NCBI GenBank assembly: GCA_012512055.1
Contig: JAAZEW010000150.1
Coordinates: forward strand, 1 to 12,690
DNA: 12,690 nt
Source: Bacillota bacterium
GTDB lineage: Bacteria > Bacillota_G > SHA-98 > UBA4971
Reading direction: 5' to 3'
The notes below the pieces were generated by a model. That model had not been told where the DNA came from and did no database searches. It saw only the letters and a list, made by a program, of their open reading frames with translations. Both the position numbers and the translations under genes were made by a program. Positions 1-6,456 of the stretch are shown here, one piece after another (the stretch's first letter is position 1; each line of letters begins with the position of its first letter).

Positions 1-72
1 TTAAGGAGCTTTCCAGCATAACCACCTAGCATAATACACTCCCCCAAGCGGCAAACAACCTTATTCCTCTGC

Positions 73-1014
73 TTACTCCGACTTCCGAGTAATAATGCCT
101 AAGCCAACAATTGTTATTATGATACCTACAATCATCATTGCATTCAGGTATTCCTTGAAAAGAATCCAAGCGAATATGGCAGCAAGCACAGGGTAACTCG
201 ACTTAATTATGTTAGCTTTAGCGACAGGTATCACATTCAAGGCATTCATGAACATCGTAACTGCAATAACCCCGGAGAAAACACCGCTTCCTGCAAATGC
301 AGCAGCGGCCTTCATAGGCATGTTAAACGCAGACATCTGTCCTGTAATCATCAGGTAGACGATAACCGCAAGCCAAGCCATGGGATAGTGAATTGACATC
401 CCGACCCACTTGCTCGTACCATTCACAAGGCCTTTTCTCCACAGGACAGTCCCTAATGACCATCCAAGACCTGCTATCAAAGCCAGCGGAATCGCCATTG
501 CCCACTGAGATGAGACAGGCGCCCCTTGCATTTGCCCTAAAGACAATAGCACTAAACCTGCCACAAACACCAGGCTTCCAATGGCAGTCCTCTTATCAAA
601 CCGCTCGCCTAGCATAAAGTGAGCGATTATCGCCGCCCAGAGCACTTGAGACTGGACAACGGGAACTGCGATAACTACTCCGCCAAGAGACATGGCAACA
701 TAGAACATGACTGTTCCGAAAGCATCCATGATCGGCCCGCTCCAAACGAAAGGCAGCCAACCTTGTTTGCCTACATATCCAGGCGAGTCTGCTGAAAGCT
801 GTTGCCTGAAGAGTCCTTGTGACAAGCATGTTACTATAGCAATAATCCAAAGAGGCATGTCTTTGGCAATTAGACCGACGTACGGATTGCCTTGGGCAAG
901 ACCCAGCTTGTCAAACATATTTGACAGAGTGAATCCTAAAGCAGCGCCAGCCGCCCAAAGCTCTCCCCTAATAGCCGGTTGAGTTGTCACTACATTTTGT
1001 GTTTTTGCGCTCAC
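73..1014 (-). CDS. EamA/DMT-superfamily permease
   Basis: Predicted inner-membrane drug/metabolite transporter of the EamA type; the substrate cannot be read from the sequence. The protein of about 313 residues is almost wholly hydrophobic, with about ten membrane segments arranged as two EamA-like halves (roughly residues 17-150 and 165-305), the usual size for the family. I chose the GTG at 1014 rather than the in-frame ATG at 1032 because the purine-rich AAAGGGG (1023-1029) lies inside the first codons of the longer form and sits 8 nt before the GTG, whereas nothing like a ribosome binding site precedes the ATG. It lies 78 nt downstream of a GntR regulator on the same strand with no terminator visible between them, so it is probably co-transcribed with and controlled by that regulator. 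The family call is firm; the role is unknown. Confidence 0.88.
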   Translation of the reverse strand: MSAKTQNVVTTQPAIRGELWAAGAALGFTLSNMFDKLGLAQGNPYVGLIAKDMPLWIIAIVTCLSQGLFRQQLSADSPGYVGKQGWLPFVWSGPIMDAFGTVMFYVAMSLGGVVIAVPVVQSQVLWAAIIAHFMLGERFDKRTAIGSLVFVAGLVLLSLGQMQGAPVSSQWAMAIPLALIAGLGWSLGTVLWRKGLVNGTSKWVGMSIHYPMAWLAVIVYLMITGQMSAFNMPMKAAAAFAGSGVFSGVIAVTMFMNALNVIPVAKANIIKSSYPVLAAIFAWILFKEYLNAMMIVGIIITIVGLGIITRKSE

Positions 1015-1092
1015 TGCTGTTACCCCTTTCATACGTGACTTCGACAGATGCAGAATTCATGCAACATCAACATCAGATCGTACTCGTTGTCC

Positions 1093-2067
1093 CTAACTCA
1101 CCACCTCCAGATGCGGCCATAGTCTCTTAATCTCGGCACCAATCATCCGGACCGAATCGTCCAGAATATGGAATGCAACCTCAATTGTCGGCTGTCTAGG
1201 CTGTAGCTCTTTGATGACATCACAACATGATGCACTATGAATCACTACCTTAGCCACTCTTAGCGCCTCTCTGATTCTGTCGATATCTTCAGACAAACAT
1301 CCGACAACCTGACCGCTATGACACAAGTCAACAACTGATTTCAGAGAGTCGACAGTATCCGGATCTGTAGCCATAACAAGTACGGTGGATTCTTTCTTCA
1401 ATCTCGATACTGTCAAGAAAAGGTCGGGAGCAGGTGCAATATTGACGGGAAAAACCGTGCTGCACTCGTCGGCAATTTCCTTCACAGCTTGAAAATGGAA
1501 CAGAGTAGTAACAAAAACGTCAAATTCTCGAGGTTCGACTGTGGCCCCTAAGTCAGACACCAATACCGGTGTCACATGAAGGCCAAGCTTACTGGAGAGT
1601 TCTTTTGCCAGGTAGGCGGTATCCTGTGGCGTACATTCCACGAGCGCGACGTTAGGTTGTCGCGACCTTATGATCTTATCGAGGGCCACAATGAAAGCAT
1701 GCTTAATGCTCTCTCCGCTGTAGCCCTCATCAAAGAATCTTTCAATAGCCTCTTCAATGACAACCTGCGCTTCACGTGGAAGAGGAACATTCTCCGAGTC
1801 CACTGCAATGACTGATTGTTTGACGAAGACCCCTTTGCCCGCAACCGACTCCACAACGTGGGATTGACTTAGCTCGCTGTAGGCTTTGCTTACAGTATTA
1901 GGGTTTACCCCCAGATCCTTGGCCAGTTGTCGAATACTGGGCAGCCTGTCGCCTTCCTTGTATATTCCTTGAGCTATTTGCCGAAGCACGCTGGTCTTGA
2001 TTTGCTCGACAATAGGCACCCGATGCGTCACTGCTATTCTGGATTGGGCGGTCTTACTCCCAGACAG
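1093..2067 (-). CDS. GntR-family transcriptional regulator, probable CTG start
   Basis: DNA-binding transcription factor with an N-terminal winged helix typical of GntR regulators (about residues 17-84, including RLPSIRQLAKDLGVNPNTVSKAY and the wing GKGVFVKQ). The remaining 240 residues look like a two-lobed alpha/beta effector-binding domain (strand-like VALVEC and STVLVMA segments), not a recognisable UTRA, FCD or aminotransferase domain. The open frame extends to 2250, but a near-perfect promoter (2129-2157) lies inside that extension, so translation must begin further in. The best site is CTG at 2067, 7 nt after GGGAGGAG (2075-2082); a TTG at 2088 is the alternative with a weaker ribosome site. 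It precedes the DMT permease and probably regulates it and itself. The family is certain; the start codon and ligand are inferred. Confidence 0.85.
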   Translation of the reverse strand: MSGSKTAQSRIAVTHRVPIVEQIKTSVLRQIAQGIYKEGDRLPSIRQLAKDLGVNPNTVSKAYSELSQSHVVESVAGKGVFVKQSVIAVDSENVPLPREAQVVIEEAIERFFDEGYSGESIKHAFIVALDKIIRSRQPNVALVECTPQDTAYLAKELSSKLGLHVTPVLVSDLGATVEPREFDVFVTTLFHFQAVKEIADECSTVFPVNIAPAPDLFLTVSRLKKESTVLVMATDPDTVDSLKSVVDLCHSGQVVGCLSEDIDRIREALRVAKVVIHSASCCDVIKELQPRQPTIEVAFHILDDSVRMIGAEIKRLWPHLEVVS

Positions 2068-2128
2068 TGTATTTCTCCTCCCAACCAAATGAAATTGCCG
2101 CCTTGGGCAATGAACTGTATGCTGTTCT

Positions 2129-2157
2129 AGTATAGAGTACAGTTGGTACATTGTCAA
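2129..2157 (-). promoter_or_regulatory. Sigma-A type promoter of the GntR-DMT operon, with possible operator
   Basis: Read on the minus strand: a perfect -35 TTGACA (2152-2157), a 17-bp spacer, and -10 TATACT (2129-2134). Transcription would start near 2122 and leave a leader of about 55 nt before the CTG at 2067. The spacer contains two GTACA copies (plus strand 2137-2141 and 2146-2150) 9 bp apart. Their GTAC cores are self-complementary, so this is also an imperfect inverted repeat, a plausible autoregulatory GntR site. The hexamers and spacing are seen directly; the operator role is inferred. Confidence 0.75.
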
Positions 2158-2165
2158 TGGTCCAT

Positions 2166-2195
2166 CCATACTCTCAGGAATTCCTGCCATACTCT
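2166..2195. repeat. Direct repeats flanking a 12-bp palindrome, possible regulatory site
   Basis: Two perfect 9-bp copies of CCATACTCT (2166-2174 and 2187-2195) flank the perfect palindrome CAGGAATTCCTG (2175-2186). The copies start 21 bp apart, two helical turns, so a protein could contact both on one face. A short inverted repeat (GTGTC, TTT, GACAC, 2196-2208) follows directly. The block lies between the GntR promoter and the divergent oxidoreductase pseudogene, the expected place for an operator controlling either side. Function is inferred. Confidence 0.45.
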
Positions 2196-2312
2196 GTGTC
2201 TTTGACACTTTCAGTCGGCAAAGACGGGAGCTAAAGGAAGGATTAGGCATACTAACTTCGGTTTATGCGGAAACTATGCCTTGGTGCGTAACGCAGAACA
2301 TAGGAAAGAGCG

Positions 2313-2965
2313 GTGATTCCAATGGCAGGCTTTAAGCTTCTTACAAGTCCGATTAAGATCGCAAATATGGAGCTTCGCAACTGTATGATCATGCCACCGA
2401 TGGTAACAAACTTTGCGTATGAAGACGGCTCTGTAACTGACACATTTCGAGCCTATCACGAGGCAAGGCCATTGCCAGAGGATGTCTTGTTGACCTTGCT
2501 GAAGGCGTAAAGTCAGTTGTGAAGATTCCTGTGATCGCTATAGGAAGAATCAACGATCCTGAACCGGCAGAGAGGATTCTGGCTGAAGGCAAAGCTGATC
2601 TCATTGCCTTAGGACGAGCGCTTCTCGCTGATGAAGACCTGCCAAAGAAGGTAACGGGAGGCAGAGTTCACGAGATTCGCAGATGCATCGCGTGTTGCCA
2701 GGCGTGCATTGACGAGCTTTTCGCAGAACATCGAATAGGCTGCACAGTCAATGCCCGCGCAGGGTATGAACGTCAGTTTCCTATGACGAAGGCCCCAACG
2801 TCACGCAGAGTACTGGTGGTCGGAGGAGGGCCTGCCGGAATGGAGGCTGCAAGGGTATCTGCGCTGAGAAACCTGATGTCGTCGTGGTCGCTACAGGCGT
2901 GCGTCCTGCCACAGTCGATGTCCCCGGTGCAGATCGTAAGAATGTAGTGAAGTCATGGGATGGGA
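2313..2965 (+). pseudogene. Decayed FadH-like NADH:flavin oxidoreductase (Old Yellow Enzyme/2,4-dienoyl-CoA reductase type)
   Basis: Remnants in correct order but three reading frames. Segment 1 (about 2322-2460) is the N-terminus of the flavin TIM barrel (KLLTSPIKIANMELRN, then PPMVTNFAYEDG). Segment 2 (about 2473-2862) resumes at the barrel's C-terminal end (IPVIAIGRINDPEPAE, GRALLADEDLPKK), the four-cysteine cluster region (CIACCQAC followed by GC) and the second nucleotide-binding site (VLVVGGGPAGMEAARV). Segment 3 (2866 to about 2965) carries KPDVVVVATGVRP and then ends against the yigZ 3' end. By comparison with the usual enzyme of about 640-670 residues, some 200 residues are missing at the first junction, about 60-70 at the second, and the C-terminus is gone. 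A GTG (2313) or ATG (2322) after a purine-rich stretch was the original start. It cannot make a working enzyme. Confidence 0.85.
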
Positions 2966-3586
2966 TCACCCGCTTCCCTTCCGCTCCACCCCGGGTATGG
3001 CTTCCACCCCAAGTATGGCTGAAAGTTGAGCGATAATGGCAGCATAGTCCGCCTCAGGGACCAGGAGTTCATGGGAGACGTTGTCTTTGTAGTCTGTCTT
3101 CTTAATCACTGCGTCACTTTGACTCAACAAGTAGTTGACCTGATCCAGCTCTGCGTATTCGCAAGTTACAACCAGAGGCACACGGGGGATGATTTCAACC
3201 CTACCGGCTTGCTTCAAGGCGCCTGCGGCTGTGCTGTGATAAGCGTCAATAAGGCCTCTCACCCCCAGTTTTCGGCCGCCATAGTATCTAGTCACCACGA
3301 CAACGGTATTAGTGACATCTGCTTTCAAGATCGCGCTAAGAATCGGTCTACCGGCAGTGCCTGACGGCTCACCATGATCATTGTAGTAAGTCAAAGGGTT
3401 TTCGGAAAGCCCGACCCGGTAAGCATAACAGTTGTGAGTGGCTTGGGCATGCTCTTCTCTGATCTCAGCGATGAACTGCCTTGCTTCCTCCTCGTCCTGA
3501 GCAGGCGAAGCGTGGCCTATGAAGACAGACCGTTGGATTTTCTGTTCATATTGAGTTTTCCTGGCAACAGAGAAGAAAGCCGTCAT
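2966..3586 (-). CDS. yigZ: YigZ/IMPACT family protein (UPF0029)
   Basis: A 206-residue cytoplasmic protein of the YigZ/IMPACT family, usual length. Landmarks are HNCYAYR (51-57), the signature NDHGEPSGTAGRPIL (69-83) and VVVTRYYGGRKLGVRGL (about 96-112), followed by the smaller C-terminal ferredoxin-like DUF1949-type domain. Bacterial members have no firmly settled function; the eukaryotic relative IMPACT modulates the translational stress kinase GCN2. ATG at 3586 is supported by GAGGGGAG about 9 nt upstream. The C-terminal tail contains a tandem 18-bp duplication, repeating a GVE-AIP-type peptide just before the stop. The gene stands alone, convergent with the oxidoreductase pseudogene, whose truncated end meets it at the stop codon. 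Confidence 0.93.
   Translation of the reverse strand: MTAFFSVARKTQYEQKIQRSVFIGHASPAQDEEEARQFIAEIREEHAQATHNCYAYRVGLSENPLTYYNDHGEPSGTAGRPILSAILKADVTNTVVVVTRYYGGRKLGVRGLIDAYHSTAAGALKQAGRVEIIPRVPLVVTCEYAELDQVNYLLSQSDAVIKKTDYKDNVSHELLVPEADYAAIIAQLSAILGVEAIPGVERKGSG
2985..3020. repeat. 18-bp tandem duplication in the yigZ 3' end
   Basis: Two adjacent 18-bp units, 2985-3002 and 3003-3020, differ only at two neighbouring bases (GG at 2993-2994 against AA at 3011-3012). Being a multiple of three, the duplication keeps the frame and adds six residues to the C-terminal tail of YigZ. It lies about 20 bp from the ragged end of the adjacent pseudogene. Confidence 0.8.
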
Positions 3587-3648
3587 TGAGCAGGACTCCC
3601 CTCAAATATTCCTCGAACCTTTCTTACTATAGTGAAAGCGCTACCTGC

Positions 3649-4155
3649 CTACTTCCAAACCTCTCTCATCTCATCGATAAAGCGTTCCAGATCTTTGTCA
3701 AGTAAGGTTACTGTATCAGGTAGGTTCTTCAGGAGTTCCGCAATCCTCGCCGGCTCGAGCCGAGAACCGTAGATATTCCTGAATACGTGTCGAAAAGAAC
3801 GATATCTTTCAAGCAGTGACGCAGTTTCGGTTGACAGCACATTCGGACGTAGCCCTGGAACCGGAAGTGTCATTTGCACCAAAAGCTCCCTGTGCCATTC
3901 CTCCGCTGAAGGCATGCTTTTATCGATTCTGGATGCAATAGTCTTTGCGATGTTCTCGAAGACTGTATAGAAATCATGAAGAATCGAGCCAATAATTCTG
4001 GCCGCTTCATCGTCAGTCAGGCCAAAACCGCCTACTTTATCGGATTTTACGTCCGGGTATAAGTCGTGCTTCTCTAGTTGCTTGAGAAGAAACGAAAGAT
4101 TGCTCTTCTCTTTGACGATTCTCGACTCCACCAAGAAGTACTCCTCAGGCTTCAC
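3649..4155 (-). CDS. HepT-like HEPN protein, putative toxin of an MNT-HEPN pair
   Basis: A 168-residue, mostly helical protein resembling the HepT-like HEPN family that accompanies minimal nucleotidyltransferases. The characteristic segment is YRSFRHVFRNIYG (118-130) followed by LEPARIAELL. R117 and H123 give an Rx5H arrangement like the HEPN Rx4-6H ribonuclease motif, but the neighbouring R-N-I-Y differs from the RX4HXY motif of characterised HepT toxins. HEPN proteins of such pairs are typically RNases silenced by the partner nucleotidyltransferase, in known cases by AMPylation of a tyrosine near the active site. The start is GTG at 4155, preceded by AAGGGGGTG with 5 nt between, and overlaps the stop of the upstream nucleotidyltransferase by 4 bp (GTGA), indicating translational coupling. 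Family likely; toxicity is inferred. Confidence 0.75.
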   Translation of the reverse strand: MKPEEYFLVESRIVKEKSNLSFLLKQLEKHDLYPDVKSDKVGGFGLTDDEAARIIGSILHDFYTVFENIAKTIASRIDKSMPSAEEWHRELLVQMTLPVPGLRPNVLSTETASLLERYRSFRHVFRNIYGSRLEPARIAELLKNLPDTVTLLDKDLERFIDEMREVWK

Positions 4156-4514
4156 AAAGGCACCCCCTTATCTAACACATGCTTAAGTAAAGACTCGTCC
4201 GCGTCTTCACTGCACACTATACTTAGCGGGAACGGTTTTGCCAAACGATCCACAGCAGAACGCATCTCCCAAAATGGACCGGAAAATCCCTCAATTAAGA
4301 TGTCTATATCAGATCTCTCATGAAAGAATCCATCTGTGAGAGAACCATAGAGAATGACTTTTGATACCCCATATTCCCGTTTCAGGAAATCAGCAATTGC
4401 TTTAGCCCGAGACAATGCCTCCGCCTGAAGTCTCTTCCGGGTTTCAGCACGCTCCCTGAGGATCACGGCCTGCAGTTCCTTGGAATACCAATGCTTGCCG
4501 GTGCTGTCGTCCAT
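4152..4514 (-). CDS. Minimal nucleotidyltransferase (MNT), putative antitoxin partner of the HepT-like gene
   Basis: A 120-residue protein with a helical N-terminal extension (1-50, rich in R, K, E and A) and then the polymerase-beta-type core: strand KVILYGS (about 52-58) and the signature GS followed ten residues later by SDIDILI (G57, S58, D69, D71). MNT antitoxins of HepT systems AMPylate their partner. The third catalytic carboxylate usual in the family, in a V-D-L-V type strand, seems to be replaced by serine (PLSIV, S98), so activity may be weak or altered. ATG at 4514 is chosen over the GTG at 4523 because GAGGTGGGG lies directly before it and overlaps the GTG. It is first in the pair and overlaps the HepT-like gene by 4 bp. 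Confidence 0.8.
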   Translation of the reverse strand: MDDSTGKHWYSKELQAVILRERAETRKRLQAEALSRAKAIADFLKREYGVSKVILYGSLTDGFFHERSDIDILIEGFSGPFWEMRSAVDRLAKPFPLSIVCSEDADESLLKHVLDKGVPL

Positions 4515-4612
4515 TAGCCCCACCTCGTTCTATGGGCCTTTCTTCGCTTGCCTTACATCGTCCATCAGCACATTACCTCAACCTTAGGTTAACGCATGAA
4601 CCTCCGGGCCTT

Positions 4613-5179
4613 CTAACGAAATCGTTCGCAGAGTCTCACGCCTAAGCTAAACGCCTGTTCCATGGCTTCTTCGTTATCGGCAACCTCGCCTTTAAGACCC
4701 GCAGTGACTCCAAGAGTCCCCACAATGTCAATTCCGAGGTGGTCAAAGGCTTTCCTGAACATCCCTAATAAGTGTTCCGGCGTATCCGGGTCAGTATCAC
4801 CATACGGCGTCACAATCCCGGCCTTCTTCCCCTTGAATCTTTCCCGTCCCCCCTGCTGGACTAAGGCAAACATTCGATCCATGAACGTCTTTATCTGAGC
4901 CGACGGGCCCCACCAGTACACAGGACTACCTATAACTAGGACGTCACTGTCCAAGATCTTTGGGTACATGTCCAGCATGTCATCCTTCTGAACACAAGTT
5001 CCGATGCGACTGCAACTCTCGCATCCTCGACAGGGCGCAATGGCAAGATCGCATACATTTATGACCTGGCAAGACGCGCCTACACTCATAGCGCCTCGGA
5101 CGACTTCGCTAATCAGCGCTTGAGTATTACCTTCTTTTCTCGGGCTGCCTATGAGAGCCAAGATCTTCATTTTCCGCAT
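4613..5179 (-). CDS. Flavodoxin-fold oxidoreductase, iron-sulfur flavoprotein-like
   Basis: A 188-residue cytoplasmic NADPH-dependent FMN reductase-like protein. It opens with ILALIGSPRKEGNT (6-19), the FMN phosphate loop, and has VIGSPVYWWGPSAQIKTFMDR around residues 81-101, typical of the flavodoxin_2/FMN_red group. The compact cysteine motif C50-x2-C53-x2-C56-x5-C62 followed by KDDM matches the cluster motif of iron-sulfur flavoproteins, so it may carry a [4Fe-4S] cluster besides FMN and transfer electrons to an unknown acceptor. AGGA lies 7 nt before the ATG at 5179; a second ATG at 5170 follows a run of G and is an alternative. A TATGAT (5202-5207, minus strand) could be its -10 box, but no good -35 accompanies it. 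The gene stands alone. Confidence 0.88.
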   Translation of the reverse strand: MRKMKILALIGSPRKEGNTQALISEVVRGAMSVGASCQVINVCDLAIAPCRGCESCSRIGTCVQKDDMLDMYPKILDSDVLVIGSPVYWWGPSAQIKTFMDRMFALVQQGGRERFKGKKAGIVTPYGDTDPDTPEHLLGMFRKAFDHLGIDIVGTLGVTAGLKGEVADNEEAMEQAFSLGVRLCERFR

Positions 5180-5466
5180 CCCCCCGTCCTAAACCCTTTC
5201 TATCATACTATCGCAAGGCACTACCTGGATCAATCGCCGGTGCAAGATATGTCAGGCGAGACAATAGGTGAATTCGGTCCATTTTCCCAGCAAACCTAGA
5301 TTGAGCAGGAATCTAAGTCTGCTTGAGAGAATGAATATGTTTGCGGCCAGGACAACTTGTTCCGACATGACACTGTGACCATGACACTGTGACCAAGCAC
5401 CGATGTATCAGCATGGCAGTAAATGGCACATGTCAGGATACCCCACTGAAAGCAGGTGTAAGCCAT
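5180..5466. other. Divergent intergenic region between the flavoprotein gene and bioY
   Basis: No gene is supported here. The region must hold the promoters of both flanking genes, but apart from TATGAT at 5202-5207 (minus strand) I see no convincing -35/-10 pair. The bioY side contains a perfect 14-bp tandem repeat (5366-5393). I looked for a BirA-type inverted repeat (TTAACC with GGTTAA) before bioY and found none, so biotin control through BirA is not evident. The open frame continuing upstream of bioY to 5389 runs over the repeat and has no ribosome site. Confidence 0.5.
5366..5393. repeat. Perfect 14-bp tandem repeat upstream of bioY
   Basis: CATGACACTGTGAC occurs twice head to tail (5366-5379 and 5380-5393) without a mismatch, 73 bp before the bioY start. 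Each unit contains the short symmetric element GTCACAGTGTC when read on the other strand (GACACTGTGAC). It may be a pair of regulator sites or simply a slippage duplication. Confidence 0.8.
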
Positions 5467-6015
5467 ATGAAATCATTAAGCGTACGTAATTTGACACGGG
5501 TTGCCATGTTTACTGCCCTTATGTGCGTACTCGCGTATGTGTTTCTGCAATTACCTATTAGCCCCGTGGCTATATCAGCTCAGACATTCGGAGTCATGCT
5601 TGCAGGACTAGTCCTTGAGCCTAATCTGGCTGCGCTTAGCCAGGCACTATACGTTCTTCTGGGCGCCTTGGGCCTCCCGGTATTCGCAGGAGGAGCTTCA
5701 GGTATCGGAATACTGATAGGGCCAAAAGGGGGATACCTTTGGGGCTTCATTGTCGGAGCGTACGTCACGGCAGCCATGATCCAAAAGTCGGAGAAGAACG
5801 GAAAACCAATCCCCTTGCTGATGCTGGCCTTTGCCTCACTTATCGGTGGAGTAATTGTAGTTTATGCCATAGGTGTACTGCAGTTGGCAGTAGTTGCGGA
5901 GCTTCCTTTCCGCACTGCCTTCGCAGTCGGCGTGCTTCCGTTCATTCCCGGAGACCTTGCCAAGGTCATTACAGCAAGCCTCATCGCAAGAAGGCTCAGG
6001 AGCGTGCTTCCTTAA
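5467..6015 (+). CDS. bioY: BioY, substrate-binding subunit of a biotin ECF transporter
   Basis: Integral membrane S-component that binds biotin and works with the energising module (EcfT plus two ATPases), none of which is in this window; BioY can also act alone in some bacteria. The 182-residue protein has about six membrane helices and the family's marks: PISPVAISAQTFGVMLAG (30-47), GLPVFAGGASGIGILIGPKG (69-88) with GGYLWGF directly after, and PFIPGDLAKVITASLIARRL (158-177). The ATG at 5467 is preceded by AGGTG with 8 nt spacing and gives a normal-length protein; the longer open frame starting at 5389 adds 26 non-hydrophobic residues unlike BioY and crosses a tandem repeat. It is the only plus-strand gene between the two HEPN/MNT pairs and is convergent with the second. 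Confidence 0.93.
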   Translation: MKSLSVRNLTRVAMFTALMCVLAYVFLQLPISPVAISAQTFGVMLAGLVLEPNLAALSQALYVLLGALGLPVFAGGASGIGILIGPKGGYLWGFIVGAYVTAAMIQKSEKNGKPIPLLMLAFASLIGGVIVVYAIGVLQLAVVAELPFRTAFAVGVLPFIPGDLAKVITASLIARRLRSVLP

Positions 6016-6060
6016 GGGCAAAAGCTACGGGCACAGCAATAGGCCGGAAGGGCATCGAGT

Positions 6061-6456
6061 TTACATGCTATCTTCTTGCACCGGCAACCTTTCCTTTTGC
6101 TCCAGCAACCTCTCTTTATCAATTAGCATTACACCCTCGCTAAGAGTTGCCAGAGCAATAGGATTCCTTTTTGACAGCATCTTTCTGAACTCGTCTTTTG
6201 TGTACGCTTTGGGCTCAACAAGAGGAGGAACGTTTTCATAAAGCACAGCGGATCTCTCAAGGGGGTCTTGAGGCAAGTCTTCGGAAATGATGATCACATC
6301 AATATCGCTTGCGTCATTAAAGTCACCCCGAGCCACTGAACCGATGACAGCGGCTGCAGTTATGGACAACTCCGATTCCAATGATTGCACATATTCGAGG
6401 GCAAGCTGAAGATAGTGCTCACGAAGGGCCTGCCTTTTCTTAAGGACAGCAATCAT
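6061..6456 (-). CDS. Minimal nucleotidyltransferase (MNT), second pair
   Basis: A 131-residue nucleotidyltransferase-fold protein. The core signature is GSVARGDFNDASDIDVIII (39-57), GS followed ten residues later by DID, with D51 and D53 as metal ligands. The later PLVEPKAYTKDEF (about 79-91) is a pattern seen in stand-alone NT-domain partners of HEPN proteins, and E81 may supply the third carboxylate. It probably transfers nucleotides to, and thereby silences, its HEPN partner. The ATG at 6456 overlaps the HEPN stop by 4 bp (ATGA), so the two are translationally coupled with HEPN first, the reverse of the order in the pair at 3649-4514. No clear terminator is seen between its 3' end and the converging bioY. 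Confidence 0.85.
   Translation of the reverse strand: MIAVLKKRQALREHYLQLALEYVQSLESELSITAAAVIGSVARGDFNDASDIDVIIISEDLPQDPLERSAVLYENVPPLVEPKAYTKDEFRKMLSKRNPIALATLSEGVMLIDKERLLEQKERLPVQEDSM

Noticed and set aside
1..72. Possible end of a minus-strand gene at the left edge
   Set aside because: Too short to show coding character; TTA at position 1 could be a stop but nothing supports it.
2068..2250. N-terminal extension of the GntR regulator
   Set aside because: It contains a consensus promoter and a likely operator, and GntR regulators normally begin about 10-20 residues before the winged helix.
3622..3645. Terminator or hairpin between yigZ and the HepT-like gene (CTTTC...GAAAG)
   Set aside because: A 5-bp arm without a T-run is too weak to call.
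4583..4597. Short palindrome AACCTTAGGTT between the flavoprotein gene and the MNT gene
   Set aside because: Only four paired bases on each side and no promoter beside it; likely chance.
5389..5466. N-terminal extension of BioY
   Set aside because: It crosses a tandem repeat, lacks a ribosome site and is unlike BioY sequences, whereas 5467 has one.
5180..5466. BirA operator or riboswitch before bioY
   Set aside because: No TTAACC/GGTTAA-type inverted repeat and no recognisable riboswitch core were found.
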